NCBI RefSeq assembly: GCF_013177735.1
Contig: NZ_WOEZ01000005.1
Coordinates: 1-64,000, forward strand
Source of the DNA: Paraburkholderia elongata
GTDB taxonomy: Bacteria > Pseudomonadota > Gammaproteobacteria > Burkholderiales > Burkholderiaceae
Length of the DNA stretch: 64,000 nucleotides
Direction of reading: 5' to 3'
This document shows, piece after piece, positions 17,628 through 26,848 of the stretch. Each line of letters opens with the position of its first letter. Position 1 is the stretch's first letter. The notes beneath the pieces are model-generated. The model was given only the letters and a program-made list of their open reading frames with translations. It was not told where the DNA came from and ran no database searches. The position numbers were made by a program, and so were the translations under genes.

Positions 17628-18827
17628 CTACCGCGCAGTGGCGTCGTAGCCGTAGATCCACTCAGCACGATGCGTAGTCGATTCCGGTGTCCGGAAACTT
17701 TGAAGCATGAAACCGACATTCCGCTTCATCCGGGCCCACGGTGAACGCAGATGCATGGTCGTTCCCCGAGCCCGAGCACCCAGTTGCACACGACTCGTTC
17801 GTGGAATGCGTTGGCGCTCGTACGCCACCAGTGCCTCCGCAATGCCAGCCCCCGCACCCACACCTCCGATCGCGCAGGCGAGCTCGTATCCGTCTTCAAT
17901 CGCCATCGCAGCGCCTTGCGCGAGGAACGGCAGCATCGGATGAGCAGCATCGCCCAACAGGGTGACACGCCCGTCCGACCAGCGGGTAAGCGGGTCGCGG
18001 TCGTACAACGCCCACTTGAAGCAGCGCTCCGCGTTGCTGAACGTCGTCAGAAGTTCCTGATTCCAGCCGGCGTAAGTCTTAAGCAGTTCATCAACAGTGC
18101 TCGGCGTGGACCACGACTCCTGAGTCCACTCGTCGGTCTCATAGACCGCCACGAAGTTCACCATGGCACCGCCTTTGACGTAGTAGTGAACCACGTGGCC
18201 TTTCGGTCCAAGCCAGTTCGACGACGCAAGCTCCACATGGCCCTTCGGAAGCGCATCGACCGGAACCATCCCGCGCCAGCAGATGTTCCCGGTAAAGCGG
18301 GGCTTTTCGTCGCCGAAAATATTCCTTCGGACTGTTGAGTGAATGCCGTCGGCACCAACGATCACATCGGCCTCGATCACTTCACCGCCTTCAAGCTTCA
18401 GACTTGCCGTGTCCCGATCCCGCTCAATTCCTGCGACCCGTTGCCCGAGACGCAGATCAGCAGCGCCAAGTCGAGCGATAAGGGCGTTATGGAGGTCGGC
18501 ACGATGCACGTGATAGTAGCCAGCGCCATAAAGGCGCTCGAACGCACCCTTGATCGGCGTATGGTAAAGTACGCGCCCGCTCTTCCAGTCCCGGCCCGTG
18601 AATGCCAATGGCTCGCAGGCAACGTCGCGGATCAACGGCTCAACACCGATCGCACGAAGCACTTTGACCGCGTTCGGGCTCATCTGGACACCGGCGCCCA
18701 CCTCACCGAGCTGAGGCGCCTGTTCGACTACGACAACCTCGCACCCTCGCTGACGCAAGGCAATCGCTGCTGCAAGGCCGCCGATGCCGGCTCCGGCAAT
18801 GGCAACCTTTATGGCTCGGGAACTCAT
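17628..18827 (-). CDS. FAD-dependent aromatic hydroxylase-like monooxygenase
   Basis: This 399-residue class A flavoprotein monooxygenase uses NAD(P)H and O2 to hydroxylate an aromatic or similar ring. The Rossmann motif GAGIGGLAAAIALRQRG is at residues 11-27, the DG motif GADGIHSTVR at about 155, and the GD motif GDAAHPMLPFLAQG at about 290. The closest types known to me are salicylate hydroxylase and 3-hydroxybenzoate 6-hydroxylase. The ATG overlaps the thioesterase stop (ATGA), so it is translated as part of the operon. Its presence suggests that a ring remains in the pathway intermediate, but the substrate is unknown. Confidence 0.86.
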   Translation of the reverse strand: MSSRAIKVAIAGAGIGGLAAAIALRQRGCEVVVVEQAPQLGEVGAGVQMSPNAVKVLRAIGVEPLIRDVACEPLAFTGRDWKSGRVLYHTPIKGAFERLYGAGYYHVHRADLHNALIARLGAADLRLGQRVAGIERDRDTASLKLEGGEVIEADVIVGADGIHSTVRRNIFGDEKPRFTGNICWRGMVPVDALPKGHVELASSNWLGPKGHVVHYYVKGGAMVNFVAVYETDEWTQESWSTPSTVDELLKTYAGWNQELLTTFSNAERCFKWALYDRDPLTRWSDGRVTLLGDAAHPMLPFLAQGAAMAIEDGYELACAIGGVGAGAGIAEALVAYERQRIPRTSRVQLGARARGTTMHLRSPWARMKRNVGFMLQSFRTPESTTHRAEWIYGYDATAR

Positions 18828-19270
18828 GCTGCCCTCTCCTTGCCCTTGCTCTCGCGAGGCATTGCGAACGTGGCGCTCGCCTTCGCGGCGATCTTTCCAC
18901 TGTCCTTTGCTGAAGAAACTACCGTCGAAACGAACGCCAGGCTGGATCCGATGCGCTCGACCTTCGTGGTCGCGATCGCGTCGGCGTCGCGAATCGCGCC
19001 GAGAAAGCTAATGTGGAAATCGACCGTGGCGATCGGCTGGAACTCGCCCAACTGGCTGGCAATGGCGAGCACCATGACGGTATCCGCCAACGAGCAGATG
19101 GCTTGTCCCGAGATAACGCCGTCAGGACGAGCGACATGCCCGGAAACAGGCATCCGGACGGCGATTCCACCTCCGTCTGCCTTCTCTACGCGCAGCCCCA
19201 ATGCCTGCACGAGCGGCGGGAAAACCTGTGTGGCGATTGACTGTAGTTCATCGCAAGAAAGTTTAGCCAT
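18824..19270 (-). CDS. PaaI-type hotdog thioesterase
   Basis: This 148-residue hotdog-fold protein of the PaaI family hydrolyses acyl- or aryl-CoA thioesters. The central helix (DGVISGQAICSLADTVMVLA) and the strand TVDFHISFL are typical; family members use an Asp or Glu near the helix (the D of SLADT is a candidate). Its start overlaps the end of the FadB-like gene by 8 bp and its stop overlaps the monooxygenase start. In a CoA-dependent pathway such an enzyme recovers CoA from dead-end thioesters or releases the product acid. Confidence 0.88.
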   Translation of the reverse strand: MAKLSCDELQSIATQVFPPLVQALGLRVEKADGGGIAVRMPVSGHVARPDGVISGQAICSLADTVMVLAIASQLGEFQPIATVDFHISFLGAIRDADAIATTKVERIGSSLAFVSTVVSSAKDSGKIAAKASATFAMPRESKGKERAA

Positions 19271-21404
19271 GGCTCTTTCCCGCCAGGTCCCGGAAGCTGA
19301 GCCCCTGTTCCGCCATTTCGCGCAAGCTCCTCGGAGGCGCAAACCGATCGCCATAGCTCGCTTGCAGTTCCTCGCACTGACGGACGAACGCGGGAATGCC
19401 GACGCCGTCGACATGAGAGAGCACGCCTCCTCTGCTCGACGGGAATGACCAGCCGAGCACCGATGCAACGTCTGCGTCAACCGGATCGTTGAAGATGCCT
19501 TCCTCCATCGCACGGATGCTCTCCAGCGCCTGGATGTGAAGCAGGCGGTTTTCGATATCCGCCTCGCTCGGCATCGGATTTGCCGCGGGAAATTCCTTCG
19601 ACAGGCCGCTCCAGGCAGTCTTGTCTCCGTTCGGCGCGTAATCGTAGATGCCTGCGTTCGCCTTGCGGCCCCGTCGCTCGAGCTGGGAAGACAGCCGGTC
19701 GAGGACGTGCAATGCGCGAACAAACGGCTCCTGTCCCCTTTGTTCAGCGGCGAGGCTGCCGATAATGTCGAAGAGAAGGTCCAGCGACGTCTGGTCCGCC
19801 ATGGCCAAGGGGCCGATCGGCATGCCCGCATTGATGGCCACATTATCGACAACTTGCGGCGGCACACCCTCCGCGAGAAGCAGCAGCGCTTCACGCGTGT
19901 ATGCGCCGACGACGCGGCTGGTATAGAAACCGCGGCCATCGCGGACCACGATCGGTGTTTTCCCAAGAATCCGGCAAAGGTCCAAAGCCTTTGCGACGGC
20001 CTCGTCGGAAGTCGGTTCGCCCCGAATGACTTCGACGAGCGGCATCCGATCAACCGGCGCGAAGAAGTGCATACCGACGAAGTTTTCAGGAACCGGGCTG
20101 AGCTTCGCGAGCGTGGTAATCGGAAGCGTCGACGTATTCGAAGCGAACAGCGCACCGGGCGCCGCAGCCATTGCACGTTTCGTTACGTCCGCCTTGATGT
20201 CCTCACGTTCCACGACCGCCTCGACGATTGCGTCTACGCCGGCCAGGAGTCCGAAATCACTACTGGACTCAATCCGCGCCACAATAGACTCTGCGTCTTC
20301 GTCAGTGATAAGTCCGCGCTCCAGAGCCTTCGCCAAATTTTTCTTGATGGACGCAAGGCCTGCGTCAGCGCGTTCTTGCGTGACATCCAGAATGACGACC
20401 TGAAGCCCGGCGCGCGCCGCCGTGTGCGCGATGCCGCTTCCCATCAGCCCTGCGCCGATTACGCCGAGGCGTTTCGGTTGAAACGGTGCAACACCGGCGG
20501 GTCTCGCCTTCAACCGACGCGCCGAATTGACGCCGTAGAACATCGTGTTGATTTTATTTCTGGCAGCGCTCGAGCAAGCAACACCGGCGAAAAGTCGCGC
20601 TTCGATCTTCAGACCAGCGTCGATGCCTCGCTCGACGCCGTGGTGAAGCGCCTGCAGGATCGCGCCCGCAGCGGGATCGTCGGGAGACGTCTTTCGGCGC
20701 AGCTTCGGCCACGCAGCCATAAAGAACAGTCGACCCTTCATCGATTGCGGGTCGTCGCCCGGAACGCTATACCCGTCGCGATCCCACGGCTGCGTTGCAT
20801 CGGGACCCTCAAGCAGCCAAGCCTTTGCCGCATTGAGCAGTTCGCCACCCGGAACCACGTCGTCGATAATCCCGAGAGCGGCGGCATCGCGGACCTTCAG
20901 GAGCTTGCCGTCAAGCAGCAGCGGAGCGGCGCGCTTGATACCAATGAGCCGCGGAAGTCGTTGTGTTCCGCCTGCGCCCGGCATCAGACCCAGCGTCACC
21001 TCGGGCAGCCCAATACGCGTCGCATCGTTGTCCGCGGCGATACGGCGATGGCACGCCAGAGCGACTTCAAGGCCGCCGCCAATGGCCGAGCCATTGATCG
21101 CAGCGACGACCGGCTTACCGCACGTTTCCAATCGACGCAGGCAAATGCCGATGCCTCTGACCAGTTCCAGTGCGGCCTCGGGCGTGCGTGCCGCCCGCAA
21201 CTCGTCGAGGTCACCGCCGGAAATGAAGTCCTTCTTTGCCGACGTCACAATGATGCCAGTCACCTTTTCATCGGCGATGACGGCGTCGACCGCTTCCACA
21301 AACGCTGCGATCGTGGCGCGATTCTTGACGTTGACTGGCGAACCTGCGACGTCCCACGTCAATGTCGCGATGCCAGTGTTCGGGTCGAGTGAAGTTTGGA
21401 TCAT
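19263..21404 (-). CDS. Bifunctional enoyl-CoA hydratase / 3-hydroxyacyl-CoA dehydrogenase
   Basis: This 713-residue FadB/FadJ-type protein combines a crotonase domain (residues 1-190, with GSAIGGGLEVALACHRRIAA and the Glu in LPEVTLGLMPGAGG), a linker, the NAD-binding 3-hydroxyacyl-CoA dehydrogenase domain (GVIGAGLMGSGIAHTAA, about residue 315) and two C-terminal dehydrogenase domains. Both catalytic Glu of the hydratase appear present. It carries out the hydration and second oxidation of beta-oxidation. It lies 14 bp after the thiolase and overlaps the thioesterase. Location in a dedicated operon suggests use on a special acyl-CoA and not on common fatty acids. Confidence 0.93.
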   Translation of the reverse strand: MIQTSLDPNTGIATLTWDVAGSPVNVKNRATIAAFVEAVDAVIADEKVTGIIVTSAKKDFISGGDLDELRAARTPEAALELVRGIGICLRRLETCGKPVVAAINGSAIGGGLEVALACHRRIAADNDATRIGLPEVTLGLMPGAGGTQRLPRLIGIKRAAPLLLDGKLLKVRDAAALGIIDDVVPGGELLNAAKAWLLEGPDATQPWDRDGYSVPGDDPQSMKGRLFFMAAWPKLRRKTSPDDPAAGAILQALHHGVERGIDAGLKIEARLFAGVACSSAARNKINTMFYGVNSARRLKARPAGVAPFQPKRLGVIGAGLMGSGIAHTAARAGLQVVILDVTQERADAGLASIKKNLAKALERGLITDEDAESIVARIESSSDFGLLAGVDAIVEAVVEREDIKADVTKRAMAAAPGALFASNTSTLPITTLAKLSPVPENFVGMHFFAPVDRMPLVEVIRGEPTSDEAVAKALDLCRILGKTPIVVRDGRGFYTSRVVGAYTREALLLLAEGVPPQVVDNVAINAGMPIGPLAMADQTSLDLLFDIIGSLAAEQRGQEPFVRALHVLDRLSSQLERRGRKANAGIYDYAPNGDKTAWSGLSKEFPAANPMPSEADIENRLLHIQALESIRAMEEGIFNDPVDADVASVLGWSFPSSRGGVLSHVDGVGIPAFVRQCEELQASYGDRFAPPRSLREMAEQGLSFRDLAGKSHG

Positions 21405-21418
21405 GTTGGCCCTTTAAA

Positions 21419-22630
21419 TCAGATTCGTTCGATTACCGTTGCGACTGCCATGCCCAATCCCGTGCACATGGTTGCAACGCCGATACGCGCATCGCGGCGC
21501 TCAAGTTCGTCGATCAGCGTGCCGACGAGAATGCCGCCCGTGGCTCCGATCGGGTGACCCAGCGCGATGGCGCCACCGTTCACGTTGACCTTGTCCGCAT
21601 CGACGCCTGCATACTGGTTGAAGTAAAGGACGACCGAGGCAAACGCTTCATTGACCTCGAATAGATCGACATCCTTAAAATCCAGCCCGCAGCGCGCAAG
21701 TGCGCGTCGGCTGGCTTCAACAGGCCCGGTCAGCATGATGCAAGGCTCGATTCCGACCTGAGCAATGGCGCGAATCCTTGCGCGTGGTTTGATACCAATC
21801 GATTCCGCGGCATCCAGGCTTCCAATCAGGAGAGCCGAAGCGCCATCCGCGATTCCAGAAGAATTCCCGGCGTGGTGCACGTGCAGCAGACGGTCGATTT
21901 GCGGATAGCGACGCCGGATCGTGATGTCGTAGCCGGCATCAGCGGCGCGCTCAAAGGAAGGCTTGAGCTTCGCGAGGCTTTCAACGCTTGTCTCCGGGCG
22001 AATGAGCTCGTCGTGATCGAGCATCAGCGTTCCGTTGCGATCGTGAATCGGCACCAGCGACCGGCTGAAAGCGCCGTCGGCAACGGCCTTTGCCGCGCGC
22101 TGATGGGATTGCGCTGCCCATCCGTCCACATCCTCGCGACTGTAGCCCTCGATCGTCGCGATCATGTCGGCCGACACGCCTTGCGGAGTCGCCCACGACT
22201 TGTCGTTGAAGAACGTATCGCTCACCGTCGGGCCGCCTGTCGAAAGCATCGGGACGAGCGACATCATTTCGATACCGCCCGCGACGAAGAGATCGCCTTG
22301 ACCGGCCATGACCTTGCAGGCCGCGATATTCAACGCTTCGAGACCGGAACCGCAGAATCGCGCGACGGTGCTTCCCGCTACCGAGTCGGAGTAGCCTGCG
22401 TATAATGCGGCCGACCGCGCGAGGTTCGCGCCTTGATCGTTGACGGCTTCGGCGCAACCGAAGATCACGTCTTCGACTTTCTCGCTGTCGAAGCCCGGGT
22501 TGCGAGCCGGGATTGCTTTCAGCACTTCGCTGGCGAGCTCGACCGGCGACAAGGTGTGAAGGCCCCCGTCTTTCTTGCCGCGCCCTCGTGGCGAACGCAG
22601 GGCGTCAAAAATGTAGGCATCGTGTGTCAT
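21419..22630 (-). CDS. Acetyl-CoA C-acyltransferase (thiolase)
   Basis: This 403-residue thiolase cleaves 3-ketoacyl-CoA with CoA. The nucleophilic Cys lies in STVARFCGSGLEALN (about residue 85), the general-base His in GGAIALGHPIGATGG (about 350), and the second Cys in TMCTGLGMAV near the C-terminus. The start at 22630 has GGGGAGAC upstream, while a frame extends 10 codons further. The gap of 95 bp to the upstream ligase holds a small GC-rich hairpin (near 22695-22712), which may lower downstream transcription. It completes the beta-oxidation set with the FadB-like protein. Confidence 0.93.
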   Translation of the reverse strand: MTHDAYIFDALRSPRGRGKKDGGLHTLSPVELASEVLKAIPARNPGFDSEKVEDVIFGCAEAVNDQGANLARSAALYAGYSDSVAGSTVARFCGSGLEALNIAACKVMAGQGDLFVAGGIEMMSLVPMLSTGGPTVSDTFFNDKSWATPQGVSADMIATIEGYSREDVDGWAAQSHQRAAKAVADGAFSRSLVPIHDRNGTLMLDHDELIRPETSVESLAKLKPSFERAADAGYDITIRRRYPQIDRLLHVHHAGNSSGIADGASALLIGSLDAAESIGIKPRARIRAIAQVGIEPCIMLTGPVEASRRALARCGLDFKDVDLFEVNEAFASVVLYFNQYAGVDADKVNVNGGAIALGHPIGATGGILVGTLIDELERRDARIGVATMCTGLGMAVATVIERI

Positions 22631-22725
22631 GAGAGTAAAAGTCTCCCCTGCACCTTGCATGGCCGCAAGGCGCTTGAGTTTGGATCGATGAGAAATGCCG
22701 CCGTTGGCGGCGTTAACTTGACTTA

Positions 22726-24300
22726 CTAATTTGGCTTCCTAAGCGCTTCTTCCCTGAGTTGTGCCTTCCGGATTTTCCCCGCCCCACTCAAGGGCAAGCC
22801 GTCCTCGCGAATCTCATAGCTACGCGGCCGCTTGTATCCCGCAATCCGGGCCCGACAGTGTTCGTCCAAATCGCTTTCCGACAAGTCCGTATTGGGTCGC
22901 TTGACGATCACCGCGTGGACGCGTTCACCCCATTTAGGATCCGGCAAGCCGATTACGGCGCACGCGGCAACGTCGGGATGACTCGCCAACGTGCTCTCAA
23001 CTTCAACCGAATAGACGTTTTCGCCGCCGGTAACGATCATGTCCTTGATCCGGTCGATGATTGTCAGAAACCCGTCGTCGTCAATCGAGCCGACGTCGCC
23101 GGTATGCAGCCAGCCATCGCGGAGCACCGCTTCTGTCGCAGCGGCGTTTCGCCAGTAGCCTTGCATCACCGGCGCACCACGTACGACGATTTCGCCGACC
23201 TCTCCATTTTCGAGCAGTGCGCCATCGACGCTTTTGATCGCGACCTCCATCATCGGCAAAGCCTGGCCCGCGCTTCGAAGCTTGCCGGCGAGACGGCCGT
23301 CCACCACATGCCGTTCGGGCGGCAACGTCGTGCAGCCACCGCAAAGCTCCGTCATCCCATAGAACTGCCTGAAGCGGGCGTTCGGCATGACCTGCATCAG
23401 CCGCTGCAGAAGCGGTGCTGCGATCGACGATCCCCCGTAGGCGACGGTCCGAATGTTCATCAATACCGACGCTTGCGAGACGGAGAGCTGATCCAGCATC
23501 GCCGCAAGCATCGTGGGGACGAGATTGACCTCGGTCACACCGACCTCCGCAATTCGCTCGACAGCCTGAACCGCGCCAAAGCGCGGCAGGAATGCGTGCG
23601 CACCGGCCGCGACAGTCAGTGCAAGGCCGATCCCGAAATCCGCGAGGTGGAACATCGGCGTCGCGTGCAGATAGACACTGTCGGACTGGAATTGGAGCGC
23701 GTTGGCCATCACCAGCGCCTGTACAGCGAACGACCTATGCGAAAGCATGACCCCCTTCGGCCGGCCCGTCGTGCCCCCGGTATAAAAGATTGCAGCGGTC
23801 GTCTCGTCGCTATTCGGGGCGCGCTGCTCGACGGACGCAGGATCCGTAGCGCGCAACTGTGCAAGTGACGCGACCGAAACAGAGGCCGTCGCCTGTAGCG
23901 CCTCGGGTACTTGCAACGCAATCAGCGATCGCAGGCTTTCGACCGACTCCGTGACTTCGAGCGCAATGGATGCATGGTCCTCATCAACGGCCAGACAACT
24001 GACCTCGGCGTCTCTCAGGATATCCACGATCTCGGACACAGCGAGCCGATGGTTGATCGGAACCAGGACTGCCCCAGCAGCCCAAATCGCGTACTGCGCC
24101 TCGAGAAACTCGGGCCTGTTGAGTGACAGCAAAGCAACCCGATTGCCTGGGCGAACGCCCAAGGCGCCAAGTCCACCGGCTACACAGTTCACTCTTTTAG
24201 CAAATGCCTTCCACGACACCGCGCCCGGGCCTGCTATCGCCAAACCCTCAGGATTGATTTGGGCCGCTCTCTTCACCGAAGACGTCAGACACATATTCAT
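22726..24300 (-). CDS. AMP-forming acyl-CoA ligase
   Basis: This is a 524-residue adenylate-forming ligase. Motifs: YTGGTTGRPKGVMLS (about residue 170), the YGMTELCGG region (about 300), TGDVGSIDDDGFLTIIDRIKDMIVTGGENV (about 395-425) and SGAGKIRKAQLRE close to the C-terminus, where the catalytic Lys of the usual TGKI motif is retained. It would activate the acid made by the aldehyde dehydrogenase of the same operon to its CoA thioester. Gaps to neighbours are 12 bp upstream and 95 bp downstream. The acid is unknown. Confidence 0.9.
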   Translation of the reverse strand: MNMCLTSSVKRAAQINPEGLAIAGPGAVSWKAFAKRVNCVAGGLGALGVRPGNRVALLSLNRPEFLEAQYAIWAAGAVLVPINHRLAVSEIVDILRDAEVSCLAVDEDHASIALEVTESVESLRSLIALQVPEALQATASVSVASLAQLRATDPASVEQRAPNSDETTAAIFYTGGTTGRPKGVMLSHRSFAVQALVMANALQFQSDSVYLHATPMFHLADFGIGLALTVAAGAHAFLPRFGAVQAVERIAEVGVTEVNLVPTMLAAMLDQLSVSQASVLMNIRTVAYGGSSIAAPLLQRLMQVMPNARFRQFYGMTELCGGCTTLPPERHVVDGRLAGKLRSAGQALPMMEVAIKSVDGALLENGEVGEIVVRGAPVMQGYWRNAAATEAVLRDGWLHTGDVGSIDDDGFLTIIDRIKDMIVTGGENVYSVEVESTLASHPDVAACAVIGLPDPKWGERVHAVIVKRPNTDLSESDLDEHCRARIAGYKRPRSYEIREDGLPLSGAGKIRKAQLREEALRKPN

Positions 24301-24312
24301 CGTCTCACCTGG

Positions 24313-25419
24313 CTAAACGCTAAGTACAGTTCGAATGCCTACGCCATTGCGCATGTCTTCGAACGCTTCGTTGATCTCTTCCAAAGGGCGCTCTTTCGTC
24401 ACGAGGCTCTTTAGATCGAGTCTGCTTTCGCAACACAGGTCGAGGTACCGGGTCATGTCGCGTTGCGGATGACAATTTCCCAGGAAGGAACCCTTGATGC
24501 TCAGCTGCTTGAGCACGACTTCCAACGCTGGAATAGCGACAGGGTCTCCTCCCTTCGCCACACCGACCAGGACGATTTGACCGCCCTTCTTGACGAGCTT
24601 TGCCGCGGCCCGCATCGTCCCCGGTGCACAAACACAATCAAAGACGTAATCGAAGCCTTCGTTCTCCACGCAGCCGAGGGCGCTCGTCACAAAAACTTCG
24701 TCGGCGCTGTCAAACGCAGCGCTCACGCCGAGCATCAACGACTTGTCGCGTCGTGTCTGGTGCGGGTCTATGCCTACCAGGGTTTTGACACCGGCGAGAG
24801 TCAAACCCTGGACTGTGGAGAGACCAATTCCGCCAAGTCCGATAACGACTGCGGTTTTCCCTGTGCTCACCTGCGCGATGTTGAACACCGAACCGAGTCC
24901 CGTCTGCACCGCACAGCCGACCACCGCCGCTTGACTCAGCGGGACGCTATCCGGCACCACTACGACACCAGCCCGTTCGACCAGCGCATACTCCGCAAAC
25001 GCGCCCAATCGCAATCCCTGGGTGATTGGTGCGCCGTTGCGGCGCAGCCGCGAGGCGCCCGGCGTATTCGAAGTTGCAGGACTCTGCGCGGCGCTACATA
25101 GAACAGGCTGATCGCCCAGGCAGAATTCGCATCGGCCGCAGGGAGGTCTCATCGACAACACCACACGATCGCCGATCTTCAGATCGGTCACGCCGCTGCC
25201 GAGCGCCTCGACCGTGCCGGACGCTTCATGTCCAAGGATTGCCGGGAGCGGATAGGGCATTTTTCCGTCGACGATGCCGAGGTCCGAATGACAAACGCCA
25301 CAGTGACGGATCCGGACAAGCACTTCGTCATCGCGGGGATCGTCGATCTCCACGTCGTCGACGATCCTGAGCGGGGTCCCGGGTGACTCAAGCAAAGCGG
25401 CACGCATTCTTCGCATCAC
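24313..25419 (-). CDS. Zinc-dependent alcohol dehydrogenase
   Basis: This is a 368-residue medium-chain zinc alcohol dehydrogenase of the class III/aryl-alcohol type. Catalytic zinc ligands are in CGVCHSD and GHEASG; the structural zinc site is the four-Cys cluster CGRCEFC...C (about residues 95-110). The NAD-binding motif is GLGGIGLSTVQG. It oxidises a primary alcohol, presumably the P450 product, to the aldehyde. Its ATG overlaps the aldehyde dehydrogenase stop (ATGA), which couples the two steps. A second ATG five codons in is an alternative start. Confidence 0.91.
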   Translation of the reverse strand: MMRRMRAALLESPGTPLRIVDDVEIDDPRDDEVLVRIRHCGVCHSDLGIVDGKMPYPLPAILGHEASGTVEALGSGVTDLKIGDRVVLSMRPPCGRCEFCLGDQPVLCSAAQSPATSNTPGASRLRRNGAPITQGLRLGAFAEYALVERAGVVVVPDSVPLSQAAVVGCAVQTGLGSVFNIAQVSTGKTAVVIGLGGIGLSTVQGLTLAGVKTLVGIDPHQTRRDKSLMLGVSAAFDSADEVFVTSALGCVENEGFDYVFDCVCAPGTMRAAAKLVKKGGQIVLVGVAKGGDPVAIPALEVVLKQLSIKGSFLGNCHPQRDMTRYLDLCCESRLDLKSLVTKERPLEEINEAFEDMRNGVGIRTVLSV

Positions 25420-26837
25420 GCAACTCCCGTATTGACGTTCAGGACTTTGCGGATGCTGAAGTCATCGCAGCCCCAGTCACCCAGTTCATACCCAAAGCCG
25501 CTTGCCTTCATGCCACCGAATGGCAACTCCGGATCAGGCGGTACGGCATGCTGGTTGACGTAAAGATTGACCGCCTCCAATCGGGAGGCCGCATCTGCAG
25601 CCGCGATGACGTTACTGGACCAGATCGAGCCGCCAAGTCCAAACTCGGAAGCATTGGCTCGATCAATCGCTTCGTCGACGCTATCAAACGGAAGCACAGG
25701 GAGGGCCGGCCCGAACTGCTCCTCTTTGACGATGCGGGACTCGTCGCTGACGCCGGAAACGATCGCTGGCTTCAGAAAGTAACCGTCATAGCCTGCCAGA
25801 GACTCTCCACCAACGTGAATCGTCCCACCGTGCGCTACGGCATCGTCAAGTAGCGCGCGGACATGATCGCGCTGCGCCCGGTTGTTCAGCGGCCCCATTT
25901 GTGTTTCTGGGTGAAGTCCCGGCCCTACGCGCCAGTGGCGAGCGATGTCGGTAAGGCGCTCGGCCATCTGATCAAATACGCTGCGATGAACGTACAGCCG
26001 TTTGATCGCGCAGCACAGTTGGCCGGCATTCGTAAATGCGTTGGCAAAGATCCGTGGCGCGATGGCGGTGACGTTTGCATCATGGCAGACGATCGCCGCG
26101 TCGTTCCCACCCAGCTCCAGCGTCAATCGCTTCAACATGGGTGCAGCGCTGCTCATCACACGAATGCCAGTTGGCGTTGATCCTGTGAAGGAAACCTTAC
26201 GGATGCCGGCATGCTCGACCAGGGCCTGGCCGATGTCGCCTTCGCCTGTGACAGTATTGATCACCCCGGCGGGCAGAATCTCCGCGAGTCGTGCACAGAG
26301 CTTCAGCGTGGTCAGCGGCGTCGACGGTGCAGGCTTGATAACAACGGTGTTCCCCGCCCAGAGAGCGGGAGCCAGCTTCATCATCAGGATCGCGATCGGA
26401 TAATTCCATGGCACGATCAAACCAACCGTGCCAATGGGCGCGCGCACCACGTCGACATATTCGGTGGGGCGGCGACGCAACGTCTCCTTGCGTTCGTCCT
26501 TTTGCGCATAATGCGCGAGCAGACGCACCGCGAGCCCGATTTCCGCTTTGGCCGCAGCCACAGGCTTGCCTTGCTCTTGACTGAGAACATTGGCGAGCTC
26601 GTCGCTGCAGGCTTCGATTCTGCTTGCACATTGCGCCAGTAATGACCTGCGAATCGACAGGTCGTAAGCCCACATTCCGCGCGAGGCCGCGTTGCCTGCA
26701 GAAACCGCATCGTCGAGATCAGCGAGTGTGGAAATCGGCGCCCGCGCGACAATGCCCAGAGTTGCAGGATCTTTCACGTCGTAGACATCCGACACGCTCG
26801 CGCTCGATCCACCGACGAGATTGAAATACGCTTCCAT
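25416..26837 (-). CDS. NAD-dependent aldehyde dehydrogenase
   Basis: This 473-residue aldehyde dehydrogenase carries the expected motifs: VPWNYPIAILMMKLAPALWAG, the catalytic Glu in LTLELGGND (about residue 240), the catalytic Cys in NAGQLCCAIKR (about 275) and EEQFGPALPVLPF. It oxidises the aldehyde to a carboxylic acid. The start at 26837 is supported by AGAGAGG upstream; the open frame upstream lacks a ribosome site. It lies 11 bp after the P450 gene, so the P450, aldehyde and alcohol steps are adjacent. Confidence 0.92.
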   Translation of the reverse strand: MEAYFNLVGGSSASVSDVYDVKDPATLGIVARAPISTLADLDDAVSAGNAASRGMWAYDLSIRRSLLAQCASRIEACSDELANVLSQEQGKPVAAAKAEIGLAVRLLAHYAQKDERKETLRRRPTEYVDVVRAPIGTVGLIVPWNYPIAILMMKLAPALWAGNTVVIKPAPSTPLTTLKLCARLAEILPAGVINTVTGEGDIGQALVEHAGIRKVSFTGSTPTGIRVMSSAAPMLKRLTLELGGNDAAIVCHDANVTAIAPRIFANAFTNAGQLCCAIKRLYVHRSVFDQMAERLTDIARHWRVGPGLHPETQMGPLNNRAQRDHVRALLDDAVAHGGTIHVGGESLAGYDGYFLKPAIVSGVSDESRIVKEEQFGPALPVLPFDSVDEAIDRANASEFGLGGSIWSSNVIAAADAASRLEAVNLYVNQHAVPPDPELPFGGMKASGFGYELGDWGCDDFSIRKVLNVNTGVA

Positions 26838-26848
26838 CGATACCTCTC

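Noticed and set aside
17486..17719. Longer N-terminus for the PDR-type reductase
   Set aside because: The extra 78 codons are Arg-rich, match nothing in the family and lack a ribosome site.
19536..21392. 618-codon open frame opposite the FadB-like gene
   Set aside because: Antisense shadow; the FadB-like domains are all on the minus strand.
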